Shown: positions 33,302-41,281 of the stretch, one piece after another
How the letters are laid out: every line of letters starts with the position of its first letter
Position numbering within the stretch: the first letter of the stretch is position 1
NCBI RefSeq assembly: GCF_001940565.1
Contig: NZ_LTDM01000005.1
Location: 1-64,000 of the forward strand
Direction: 5' to 3'
DNA: 64,000 bases
Source: Tissierella creatinophila DSM 6911
GTDB lineage: Bacteria > Bacillota > Clostridia > Tissierellales > Tissierellaceae
Program-made: the position numbers and the translations under genes
Notes under the pieces: model-generated
The model's input: only the letters and a program-made list of their open reading frames with translations
Told to the model about the DNA's origin: nothing
Databases searched by the model: none

Positions 33302-34346
33302 TTATAATTTATCTTTAGTTCTCATAATCCTCATAGCATTTATAATAGCAAGGATAGAAACACCTACATCTGCAATAACAGCTTCCGACATAGTAGCTAT
33401 TCCTATATCTGCTCTTGCTAGAACTGGTGCATCATTTATGCCATCTCTAACAAAAGCGAGTTTCTCTTTAACTGATCTAGCTTTATCTAACCTTTCTAAT
33501 TGTTCAACTTTCTGGTCTGGAAGAAGTTCCGCATGCACCTCATCTATACCTAAAAATTCTCCTACCTTTTCACCAACAGATATAGCATCTCCAGTAAGCA
33601 TAACAGTCTTTTTTACTACAATTTCTTTAAGCTTATTAATAGCTTTTTTTGAATCTTCTTTAACTTCATCTGAGATTACAATATACCCATCATATTCTTT
33701 ATCTATTGCTATATGAACCACAGTACCTACTAAGTCAAGTATTTCAAACTTTATATTTTCTTTGTTCATTAACTTAGTATTTCCAGCTAAGACTTCTCAC
33801 CTTTTGTCTTAGCCCAAATTCCTTTGTAACTTCTATTGTTAAAAGGCTATTGTTATTTATAAACTCACCTAAAACTGTATCCCCATTTTGTACAGTTCGT
33901 GGAACTGATACTTCTGTTAACGCTAAAGTATCAACCAATAGATTTTCCTTTCACTATGTTGCCGTCTAATGGAACCTTTTCTCCAGGTTGTATGATTATT
34001 TTATCTCCAACCTTAGCTTGCTCTGGGGATACCTTTCTTATCTCTTCCCCTTCCTTAAGGCTTGAGTAGTCTGGTCTCATATCCATAAATGCTGAGATAG
34101 ACTTCCTCGAGCGATTAACAGCCACATCTTGAAAGAATTCTCCTACTTGATAAAATAACATTACAGAAACACCTTCAGGATATTCTCTAATAATAAATGT
34201 GCAACAGTTGTAATTGTCATTAGAAAATTTCCATCAAAAACTTCCAACTCTACCGATATTCTTAAATGCTCTTTAAACAACTTTGGTACAGTTTGCACAA
34301 TTTAAGCCTTCAAGAATAAGTTCTTACTGTTTTTCTTTCATAAAGA
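33302..34346 (-). pseudogene. Decayed heavy-metal P-type ATPase
   Basis: Fragments of a CadA-type ATPase lie in several frames. They run from a HMA piece (LILEGLNCANC, with a TAA after KEKQ near 34328) through MLFYQVGEFFQDVAVNRSRK to the P-domain piece HIAIDKEYDGYIVISDEV...DGINDAPVLARADIGIA. The catalytic DKTGT region and the CPC helix are missing. The GDGIND motif reads RDGIND. An internal deletion joins ADIGIA directly to the C-terminal DVGVSILAIINAM. The pieces match the intact paralogue at 34506, so this is a duplicated gene in decay. Confidence 0.85.
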
Positions 34347-34445
34347 TACCACCTCTTTCTTTAATTAGTATCTTTAGTATCTCGTTTTTATTATCAATAT
34401 TACAAAAACATTATATAAATCTATTTGCGAAAAGGGTTGTAGCAA

Positions 34446-34486
34446 AATCGCTGTTCAAGATATGTTACACTCTTAATCAGCGATTA
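34446..34486 (-). terminator. Hairpin after the CadA-type gene
   Basis: AATCGCTG and CAGCGATT arms enclose a 24-base loop, and a short T-run follows on the minus strand, about 20 bases past the ATPase stop. It is a plausible but weak terminator. Confidence 0.5.
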
Positions 34487-34505
34487 AAAAACATTTTTTG
34501 TACTG

Positions 34506-36344
34506 TTATAGATTCTTTACATTCAAAGCTCTAAAAGCATTTAGTACTGCGATGATAGTTACACCTACATCTGCAAATATAGCTGCCCACATAGTAGCTA
34601 ATCCAAAAGCACTCAAAATAAGAACAATTATTTTTATTCCAATTGCAAATACTATGTTTTGATTTGCAATTTTTAATGTCTTTTTAGAAATCCTCATTGC
34701 AGTAGCAATTTTCGATGGTTCATCAGTCATTATTACAACATCGGCAGCTTCAATGGCTGCATCGGAACCTAAACCACCCATTGCTATTCCAATATCTGCA
34801 CGAGCTAATACAGGTGCATCATTGATTCCGTCACCGACAAAAGCAATTTTACCTTTTTTAGATTTTTGCAAAAATAATTCTTCTAGCTTTTCAACCTTAT
34901 CTGCTGGCAACAGTTCTGCATAAACTTTATCAAGACCAAGCTCTTTACCAACTTTTGAACCTACACTTTTATTATCACCTGTCAACATGACAGTTTGTTT
35001 AATATTAGCTGCTTTAAGTTCCTTGATTGCCTGTGCTGAATCTGGCTTTACCTCATCAGCAATTGTAATATAACCTATATATTGCTTATTCACAGCAACA
35101 TGTACAACAGTACCGATCAGCTCTCCCTTGAAATAAGGAATATTCATCATTTTCATAAGTTTGATATTTCCTGCCATAACCTTTCTTCCATCTACTGTTG
35201 CAACAACACCATGACCTGATATCTCTTCCACATCTGAAATACGTCCATTATCTATTTCTTTGCCGTATGCACGTTTCAGTGAAAGCGAAATCGGATGATT
35301 GGAATAGCTTTCCACATATGCAGTTAATTCAAGTAGCTCTTCTTTGGAAACTCCTTCTGGATGAATTTCTTGTACATTAAATACACCTTTCGTTAATGTT
35401 CCAGTTTTATCAAAAACAACAATTTCAGTTTCTGCTAATGCCTCTAAATAGTTACTCCCCTTGACTAAAATACCTTTCCTTGAGGCTCCGCCTATTCCAC
35501 CGAAGAAACTTAAAGGAATTGAAACAACTAAAGCACACGGACAAGAAACTACTAAGAATGCTAATGCTCTGTATATCCAGACGCTAAAGGTTGCCCCCTC
35601 TATAATAAGAGGTGGAATAATAGCCAGTAAGGCTGCAATTATAACCACAACTGGTGTATAATATCTCGCAAATTTCGTAATAAATTGTTCTGAATTGGAT
35701 TTTTTACTACTTGCATTTTCAACTAAATCAAGAATTTTACTTACAGTAGATTCTCCAAATTCCTTGGTAACCTCTGCTGTAATAACTCCATTAATGTTGA
35801 TGCAGCCACTTAGGATATCACTTCCAACTTCTACTTCACGAGGGACAGACTCGCCAGTAAGAGCTGATGTGTCAATCATTGAATATCCCTCAATTACCTT
35901 GCCATCAAGGGGAATTTTTTCTCCTGCTTTAATTACAATAATATCTCCAATTTGTACTTCATCTGGGTCAGTCCTAACAAGTTCATCGCCTTTTTTAACA
36001 TTTGCATAATCTGGTCGAATATCCATAAGGCTTGCAATTGACTTTCTCGACTTACCAACTGCATAGCTTTGAAACAGTTCTCCAACTTGATAAAACAGCA
36101 TAACTGCAACACCTTCAGGATACTCACCGATTAAAAATGCACCAATTGTTGCAATACTCATTAAAAAGTTTTCATCGAAAACTTGACCTTTAAAAATATT
36201 TCTTACAGCTCTTTTTACTACATCCCCACCTACAATAACGTAACTGATTACAAACATAGCGATCTGTAACCATTCAATATTTATAATTATTGCTGCAGCA
36301 AACACCACTGCACCAATAATTATTCTCCAAATTCGTTTTTTCAT
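34506..36344 (-). CDS. cadA: Cd/Zn/Co-type heavy metal P1B ATPase
   Basis: This 612-residue P1B ATPase lacks a fused HMA domain. The actuator TGESVPREVEVG is present. The metal-binding CPC lies in FLVVSCPCALVVS (about residue 268), the phosphorylation site is DKTGTLTKG (about 312), and the hinge GDGINDAPVLARAD lies near 505. The CPC plus a C-terminal FADVGVTIIAVLNAFR helix is typical of the ZntA/CadA group. It exports Cd(II), Zn(II) or Pb(II) across the membrane. The HMA domain is coded separately just upstream and a CadC-type repressor precedes it, so the three form an efflux operon. Confidence 0.92.
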   Translation of the reverse strand: MKKRIWRIIIGAVVFAAAIIINIEWLQIAMFVISYVIVGGDVVKRAVRNIFKGQVFDENFLMSIATIGAFLIGEYPEGVAVMLFYQVGELFQSYAVGKSRKSIASLMDIRPDYANVKKGDELVRTDPDEVQIGDIIVIKAGEKIPLDGKVIEGYSMIDTSALTGESVPREVEVGSDILSGCININGVITAEVTKEFGESTVSKILDLVENASSKKSNSEQFITKFARYYTPVVVIIAALLAIIPPLIIEGATFSVWIYRALAFLVVSCPCALVVSIPLSFFGGIGGASRKGILVKGSNYLEALAETEIVVFDKTGTLTKGVFNVQEIHPEGVSKEELLELTAYVESYSNHPISLSLKRAYGKEIDNGRISDVEEISGHGVVATVDGRKVMAGNIKLMKMMNIPYFKGELIGTVVHVAVNKQYIGYITIADEVKPDSAQAIKELKAANIKQTVMLTGDNKSVGSKVGKELGLDKVYAELLPADKVEKLEELFLQKSKKGKIAFVGDGINDAPVLARADIGIAMGGLGSDAAIEAADVVIMTDEPSKIATAMRISKKTLKIANQNIVFAIGIKIIVLILSAFGLATMWAAIFADVGVTIIAVLNAFRALNVKNL

Positions 36345-36359
36345 GCTACCTCAACTCCT

Positions 36360-36581
36360 TTAAGCTTTTTTCATAACAACATGTGATTCAATATCTTTAA
36401 CGATTTTTTCTGCTTCTTGTACAATTATAGGCATTTTTTCATCCTCACCTTCAATAACAAGTTTTTGTGTCATAAAGTTTACAGTGGCTTCCTTCACACC
36501 ATCAAGCTTATTAATAGCATTCTCCATTTTTGCTGCACAATTTGCACACTCTATACCTTCAAGTATAAATCTTTTTTTCAT
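36360..36581 (-). CDS. Stand-alone HMA metal-binding protein
   Basis: A 73-residue protein with the HMA fold and the metal-binding motif GIECANCAAKME (Cys-x-x-Cys). It is in the same reading frame as the ATPase downstream, but stops and an AGGAG site lie between them, so it is a separate chain. It likely delivers the metal to, or regulates, the ATPase at 34506, which has no HMA of its own. In most CadA proteins this domain is fused. Confidence 0.87.
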   Translation of the reverse strand: MKKRFILEGIECANCAAKMENAINKLDGVKEATVNFMTQKLVIEGEDEKMPIIVQEAEKIVKDIESHVVMKKA

Positions 36582-36726
36582 TATTAAGTCCCCCTAAATA
36601 TTATTTATTATTTTGTTATATTTACTCCAAGTCTTTTTCAAATTTTCTTAAAACATTGCTTATCTTATGTGAATACTTGAATAGACATTCAATTATTCTG
36701 AAAAAACATCCTATTTTATTGCATTA

Positions 36727-37095
36727 TTACTTTTCATTGATATGAATTAAACCTTGGTCAAATATATGCTTTATGTGATTATCATCTAAAGAATAATATA
36801 CCACTTTACCTTCTTTTCTGTTTTTCACTAGAGTAGCTTGCCTTAAAACTCGTAATTGATGCGAAATTGCTGATTGTGTCATGTTAAGCAATACAGCGAT
36901 ATCACAAACACACATTTCAGCTTCATTCAAAGCCCATAGTATCCTGATTCGTGTTGAATCTCCAAATACTTTAAATAATTCTGCTAAATCGTAAAGGCTT
37001 TCTTCTTGAGGCATTTTATCTCTGACTTGATTTACAATATCCTCATGAATTACATTGCAGTCACATCTTTCAATTGAATTAAGTTTTTCACTCAT
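36727..37095 (-). CDS. cadC: CadC-type ArsR/SmtB metal-responsive repressor
   Basis: A 122-residue winged-helix repressor. ELFKVFGDSTRIRILWALNEAEMCVCDIA and the recognition helix MTQSAISHQLRVLRQATLV are typical. N-terminal Cys (ERCDCNVIHED) and the alpha3 Cys pair (EMCVCDIA) supply the CadC site for Cd/Pb/Zn. The C-terminal helix with DDNHIKHIFDQGLIHINE could carry the zinc site of SmtB/CzrA. It should repress the promoter at 37161-37189 until metal binds. Confidence 0.9.
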   Translation of the reverse strand: MSEKLNSIERCDCNVIHEDIVNQVRDKMPQEESLYDLAELFKVFGDSTRIRILWALNEAEMCVCDIAVLLNMTQSAISHQLRVLRQATLVKNRKEGKVVYYSLDDNHIKHIFDQGLIHINEK

Positions 37096-37160
37096 ATTAT
37101 CACCTCTTTTTAAAGTATTTCATTTGAACACTTGAGCAACTACTCATATATTGTATGTTT

Positions 37161-37189
37161 ATTATATTATTATTGTTCTCATATGTCAA
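37161..37189 (-). promoter_or_regulatory. Promoter of the cadC-HMA-cadA operon with flanking dyads
   Basis: A consensus TTGACA -35 (37184-37189) and TATAAT -10 (37161-37166) have a 17-base spacer. TGAA-N6-TTCA and CATATG-type dyads just upstream resemble ArsR/SmtB operators, consistent with autoregulation by CadC. Confidence 0.75.
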
Positions 37190-37239
37190 TAGTCATATGA
37201 ACATTTATTCAAGTATTTTTTAATAATTATTTGAAACAT

Positions 37240-37289
37240 TTTAAAACCACCTGCTTACGGTTACAGTACCATAAAAGAGTGGTTTTAAA
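37240..37289. terminator. Hairpin between the MATE remnant and the cadC promoter
   Basis: Perfect 11-bp arms (37240-37250 and 37279-37289, AAAACCAC core) with a 28-base loop and flanking A/T runs. It can terminate transcripts from either side. Confidence 0.6.
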
Positions 37290-37297
37290 TTATTTCA

Positions 37298-37640
37298 TTA
37301 AATATCGTTAAGCTCAACATCTTTTTGTGTTCTATCCCTAAATAGAATAGTCAAAAAGACAGAACGAATAGTGAAGTCAATAAGAATAGATATCCATACC
37401 CCTGCAATATCTATTCCCATTTTTACACCTAAAACTCGTATACCCCACATCCCGATAGCTGTACTATAAAGAGAAGATTTAGTATTACCAGATCCTTGTA
37501 AAGCTCCTGCAAAAATAAAGCTAACTGCCAATGGAATTTGAGCAAAAGCATCAATGCGCAAAGCAGTTACAATTTTCCCTATTGCTTCTGTATCTTGAGT
37601 GAACCAAGTTGCAAACCAAGGAGATCCAAAATAAAAACTA
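37298..37640 (-). pseudogene. C-terminal fragment of a MATE efflux pump
   Basis: The open part reads FYFGSPWFATWFTQDTEAIG and then ALRIDAFAQIPLAVSFIFAG, followed by LQGSGNTKSSLYSTAIGMWG. This is the C-terminal half of a MATE multidrug/Na antiporter. The N-terminal two-thirds is missing, and the frame before 37640 runs into unrelated sequence. The ending RTQKDVELNDI looks like a natural C-terminus. It is a truncated relic at the right border of the resistance island. Confidence 0.8.
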
Positions 37641-37829
37641 TCCCACCAAAATCCATCAGATTATTATTCAATCTATCCACCCTGTTTTCTTCATTTCTAC
37701 CATGTCATCACTCAAATTACCATATGTCATCTATAAAACACCTTTAAAAACGGGGTCAAAACGAGGTGTTTTTTCACTCATTTTTTGCTCTAAAATCACC
37801 CTCAAACCACTATATGTTGTGGTCTATCC
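37641..37829. other. Border region with a terminator hairpin
   Basis: AAAACACCT (37735-37743) and AGGTGTTTT (37764-37772) form a 9-bp stem followed by T on both strands. A 17-base segment at 37653-37669 repeats 31678-31694. No gene is seen. Confidence 0.5.
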
Positions 37830-39209
37830 TTATTGTTCCTCCTCCGAACCACAATACGTCATCAGAATTGCTGCCTCAACGTGAGGAGTCCTAGGGAACA
37901 TGTCCATCATCTTCATCCTTACTATTTTGTATCCTCTTTCTTTAAACACTTTTAAGTCTCTTACAAGCGTTACCGGATTACATGATACATAAACAAATCT
38001 ATTAGGACTAAAGTCTATTATTTTTTCTATAGCTTTAGGATGTATTCCATCTCTTGGGGGATCTATTATTATTAGGTCTGGTTTTTTATCTAGATTATCT
38101 ACTGCTTTAAAAACATCTTCTGCAATAAACTCTATATTTTCCAGATTGTTTAGTTTCATATTTTCTCTTGCCTTTACTACAGCTTCTTCTACTATTTCTA
38201 TACCTATTACTTCTTTTGCTATTGGCGAGATTATTTGCGCTATGGTTCCTGTTCCAGAGTAGAGGTCAAAAACTATATCTTTCTTTTCTTCACCTATAAA
38301 TTCTCTTACGATAGAATAAAGTTTTTCAGCTCCAAAGGTATTTGTCTGAAAAAATGAGAAGGGGGAAATATTAAACTTAAGTCCTAGTATCTCTTCTATT
38401 ATATAGTCCCTTCCATATAATAAATCTATCTTATCAGCCTTTACAGTGTCCCCAAGTCCATCATTTATAGTGTGAAGAACTCCTGTTACTTCACCTTTTA
38501 ATTCTTTTAAATTTAATAATTCATTTAGAAAGCTCTTTTTATCTAAACTATCTTGACTACTAGTTACAAGATTTACTAAGATTTCTCCAGTTGAAAGGGC
38601 TTTTCTTATTACAAGATGTCTTAAAAACCCTTCATGATTTCTCTTATTATAGAAAGAAGAATCTATACTTCTAAAATAATTCATTACTGTTTTTCTTATA
38701 GATGTAAAATCACTATCTACTAAATCACAACCATCTGTATCTACTATCTCATAAAATCTTCCCTTTTTATGAAGTCCTAAAACTATAGGCCCTCCCTTAA
38801 ATTCATCTCCAAATGTATATTCCATCTTATTTCTATAAGCAAATTCATTTGGACTTCTTTCTACTCCTAAAAATTCAAACCCATCTATATTTTCTTTTTT
38901 AAATAAATTTAATACTTGCTCTTCTTTTAGTTTTAGTTCATCTTCATATAAAAGAGTTCCATATGGACAAGGACCTAGATCATACTCTCCATATTTTGTA
39001 AGGTTTTTTTCTAGGGGAGAATTTTCTATTACCTCTAAAAGTTTTCCCTCAATATAGTCTTTTCTTTTCTTTTTAAACTTTACAAGTACAATTTGTCCTT
39101 TTATACCGCCTTTAAATATTACCTTTTTATCTTCATATATACCTATAGATTTATTTGGAAATATTGTATCCTCTATCTTTATTTGTACTATTTTACTTTT
39201 TCTACTCAA
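37830..39209 (-). CDS. rlmD: 23S rRNA (uracil-C5)-methyltransferase, RlmD/RlmCD type
   Basis: The 459-residue enzyme has an N-terminal TRAM domain (residues 1-60, IGIYEDKKVIFKGGIKGQIVLVKF). The SAM site is VFDLYSGTGTIAQII (about 313-327), and IIIDPPRDGIH follows. The catalytic Cys lies in FVYVSCNPVTLVRDL (about 406). Only one Cys (GPCPYGTLLYEDEL) remains in the region that carries the 4Fe-4S Cys set of E. coli RlmD, so it is probably a cluster-free Firmicute type. It methylates U747 and/or U1939 of 23S rRNA. It appears to be a core gene and marks the return to normal chromosome. Confidence 0.92.
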   Translation of the reverse strand: MSRKSKIVQIKIEDTIFPNKSIGIYEDKKVIFKGGIKGQIVLVKFKKKRKDYIEGKLLEVIENSPLEKNLTKYGEYDLGPCPYGTLLYEDELKLKEEQVLNLFKKENIDGFEFLGVERSPNEFAYRNKMEYTFGDEFKGGPIVLGLHKKGRFYEIVDTDGCDLVDSDFTSIRKTVMNYFRSIDSSFYNKRNHEGFLRHLVIRKALSTGEILVNLVTSSQDSLDKKSFLNELLNLKELKGEVTGVLHTINDGLGDTVKADKIDLLYGRDYIIEEILGLKFNISPFSFFQTNTFGAEKLYSIVREFIGEEKKDIVFDLYSGTGTIAQIISPIAKEVIGIEIVEEAVVKARENMKLNNLENIEFIAEDVFKAVDNLDKKPDLIIIDPPRDGIHPKAIEKIIDFSPNRFVYVSCNPVTLVRDLKVFKERGYKIVRMKMMDMFPRTPHVEAAILMTYCGSEEEQ

Positions 39210-39413
39210 TTTTTCTTCACTCCTATTCTAAAATATTATATCACTCTAGCCCTCTAAACATAAGGGTTAATTTGATTTTTAAAAAAATATGTTAAATAAT
39301 TACAAAAAAGTTACAAAAAAGGCTTTCTTTTTTAACTACTTTGTAATATACTATAAAAAGAAGATACCAACTCGACACTAAAAGTTAAGAACTGATTCAA
39401 AGGAGGAGCTAAT

Positions 39414-40436
39414 TTGCCAATGAAAAAGAAAACACTAAAAAATACTATAGTAGCATGTACAATAGCGGGAATGATAACTCTAGGAGGTACTGCTTCTGAA
39501 GCTGCTCTAGGAGATAGAGCATTATATCAAGGGGTAAACCATAGTGATGTAAAAGAACTTCAACAAGGTTTAAGAAAATTAAACTTTTTTACTCATACAA
39601 AAGATACTACATATTTTGGGAGCATTACACAAACTGCAGTTAAAAAATTTCAAAAAGCTAATGGACTAGCTGTAGATGGATCATTTGGTCCTGCTTCAGT
39701 AAAGGTTTTAAAAAATAAATTAAATGGTAATGCACAATCAAAGCCAGTTAGTAACCCACCAAGTCCAGCAGGTAATGTTTCTAATCAATTATCATATAAA
39801 AGAACTCTAAAACAAGGTTCACAAGGAGCAGATGTAAAACAATTACAATTAGTACTTAAAAAACTAGGTCACTATAGATCATCAATAGATACTTCATTTG
39901 GTGCTGGAACCAAATCAGCTGTGATGAGTTTTCAAAGAGCTCAAAAAATATCAGTTGATGGAATTGTAGGTCCATCTACAGTAAAGACTATAAACAATGT
40001 ATTAAGTGGTAAAATAGCAGCAGGTAAACCAAGTGCTCAACCAAACAGAAATGATTCTGGTAAAAGCACTACTATAAATATAATAAATACTGCTAAAAGA
40101 TACTTAGGTTCTAGATACGTATTTGGTGGTTCTAGTCCATCAGGATTTGACTGTTCTGGATTTACTCAGTATGTATATAAGCAAACAGGAATAAGTATCC
40201 CACGTGCTACTACCTCTCAAGCAGGTATTGGTACAACACTTAGTAAATCTGAACTTGAACCAGGAGATTTACTGATATTTAGTAATACTTATAAAGCAGG
40301 ACCTAGTCATGCAGGGATTTATATAGGAAATGGTCAATTTATCCATGCAGCAAATGCTCGTAAAGGTGTAACAACTGACAGCATAAATTCTGCATACTAC
40401 AGTAGTAAATTCACTTCTGGAAGAAAAGTATATTAA
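39414..40436 (+). CDS. Secreted NlpC/P60 endopeptidase with two peptidoglycan-binding domains
   Basis: A 340-residue exported protein. The signal peptide (KKKTLKNTIVACTIAGMITLGGTASEA) is followed by two PG_binding_1 repeats (DVKELQQGLRKLNFF...FGPASVKVL and DVKQLQLVLKKLGHY...VGPSTVKTI). A Ser/Asn-rich linker leads to an NlpC/P60 domain. The catalytic Cys is in GFDCSGFTQYVY, the His in PSHAGIYIGNG, and the third polar residue in FIHAANARKG. It cuts peptidoglycan stem peptides during wall turnover. AGGAGG lies seven bases before a TTG at 39414, so TTG is the likely start; the ATG two codons later is poorly spaced. Confidence 0.92.
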   Translation: MPMKKKTLKNTIVACTIAGMITLGGTASEAALGDRALYQGVNHSDVKELQQGLRKLNFFTHTKDTTYFGSITQTAVKKFQKANGLAVDGSFGPASVKVLKNKLNGNAQSKPVSNPPSPAGNVSNQLSYKRTLKQGSQGADVKQLQLVLKKLGHYRSSIDTSFGAGTKSAVMSFQRAQKISVDGIVGPSTVKTINNVLSGKIAAGKPSAQPNRNDSGKSTTINIINTAKRYLGSRYVFGGSSPSGFDCSGFTQYVYKQTGISIPRATTSQAGIGTTLSKSELEPGDLLIFSNTYKAGPSHAGIYIGNGQFIHAANARKGVTTDSINSAYYSSKFTSGRKVY

Positions 40437-40450
40437 TATTAAAATATTTC

Positions 40451-40484
40451 CCAAGTAGTTTTAAAAAACTACTTGGTTTTTTTT
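40451..40484 (+). terminator. Intrinsic terminator of the NlpC/P60 gene
   Basis: CCAAGTAGTT and AACTACTTGG arms followed by eight T on the plus strand, directly after the stop codon. Confidence 0.9.
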
Positions 40485-40537
40485 ATTTTTCATATGATTT
40501 TTTTCTCTTTTGGGTATAATAATAAAAGGTGATAATT

Positions 40538-41239
40538 ATGAAAGATATGGAATTAACTTATGATAGGGTTTTAGGTGGATTATTTAGTTTAGCAAATCCT
40601 ATTAAAAAAACAATTATAAAGACAAAATGTGAAGTTCATAAATTTATCAATGTACAAAGCATTGAAATCCTTAAAAATGATGAATATTTTAAAGAAAAAT
40701 CTTTTTTTAATCATTATATAGAAGATATAAATAACGGTGCAGTATGGACCGATCAAGATTTTAAAAGTTCTAATCATTTTTATGACCCTTCAAAGAAGAA
40801 AGGGATGTATGGTAGGAAAAGTGCAATGGATGTTGGAGTAGAATATTATAATAAAGCTCTAGACCTTTGGAGAGAAGATCAAGATAGCGAGTCTCTTTTT
40901 TACCTTGGCTCAGCTCTTCATATAATTCAGGATATGACAGTACCTCAACATATAAATATAAGACTCTTAGATAATCATAGACAATATGAAAATTATATTA
41001 AAAAAACTTATAGATATATGGATACTTTTAGAGTAGATAGAGGTGTGCATATAATGGATCGTTATGAAGATTATGTAGAATTTAACGCAAGAGTATCTAA
41101 GCGAATCTATAAAAAGCATAAAAATATTAAAGATTCAGATGAAAGATATTACTCATTTGCTAAATGTGGGCTCCCTTTAGCTGAAAGAACTACAGCTGGG
41201 GCGATGATTCTCTTTTATAAAGAAATTCATGAGATATAA
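40538..41239 (+). CDS. Zinc-dependent phospholipase C-like protein
   Basis: A 233-residue protein of the bacterial phospholipase C/S1-P1-like fold. Conserved metal ligands are suggested by ALHIIQDMTVPQHINIRLLDNH (His, Asp, His), AVWTDQDFKSSNHFYDP and an early CEVHKFINVQSIE segment. The C-terminus has AERTTAGAMILFYKEI. Unlike secreted alpha-toxin-like enzymes it has no signal peptide and no C2 domain, so the site of action is uncertain. The start at 40538 follows AGGTGATAATT. It may act in lipid turnover. Confidence 0.78.
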   Translation: MKDMELTYDRVLGGLFSLANPIKKTIIKTKCEVHKFINVQSIEILKNDEYFKEKSFFNHYIEDINNGAVWTDQDFKSSNHFYDPSKKKGMYGRKSAMDVGVEYYNKALDLWREDQDSESLFYLGSALHIIQDMTVPQHINIRLLDNHRQYENYIKKTYRYMDTFRVDRGVHIMDRYEDYVEFNARVSKRIYKKHKNIKDSDERYYSFAKCGLPLAERTTAGAMILFYKEIHEI

Positions 41240-41243
41240 AGAT

Positions 41244-41277
41244 AAAAAAACAAGGAATATATATTCCTTGTTTTTTT
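41244..41277. terminator. Bidirectional terminator
   Basis: A fully palindromic A-run/CAAGGAAT/ATTCCTTG/T-run hairpin separates the convergent 40538 and 41282 genes and serves both strands. Confidence 0.92.
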
Positions 41278-41281
41278 ATCT

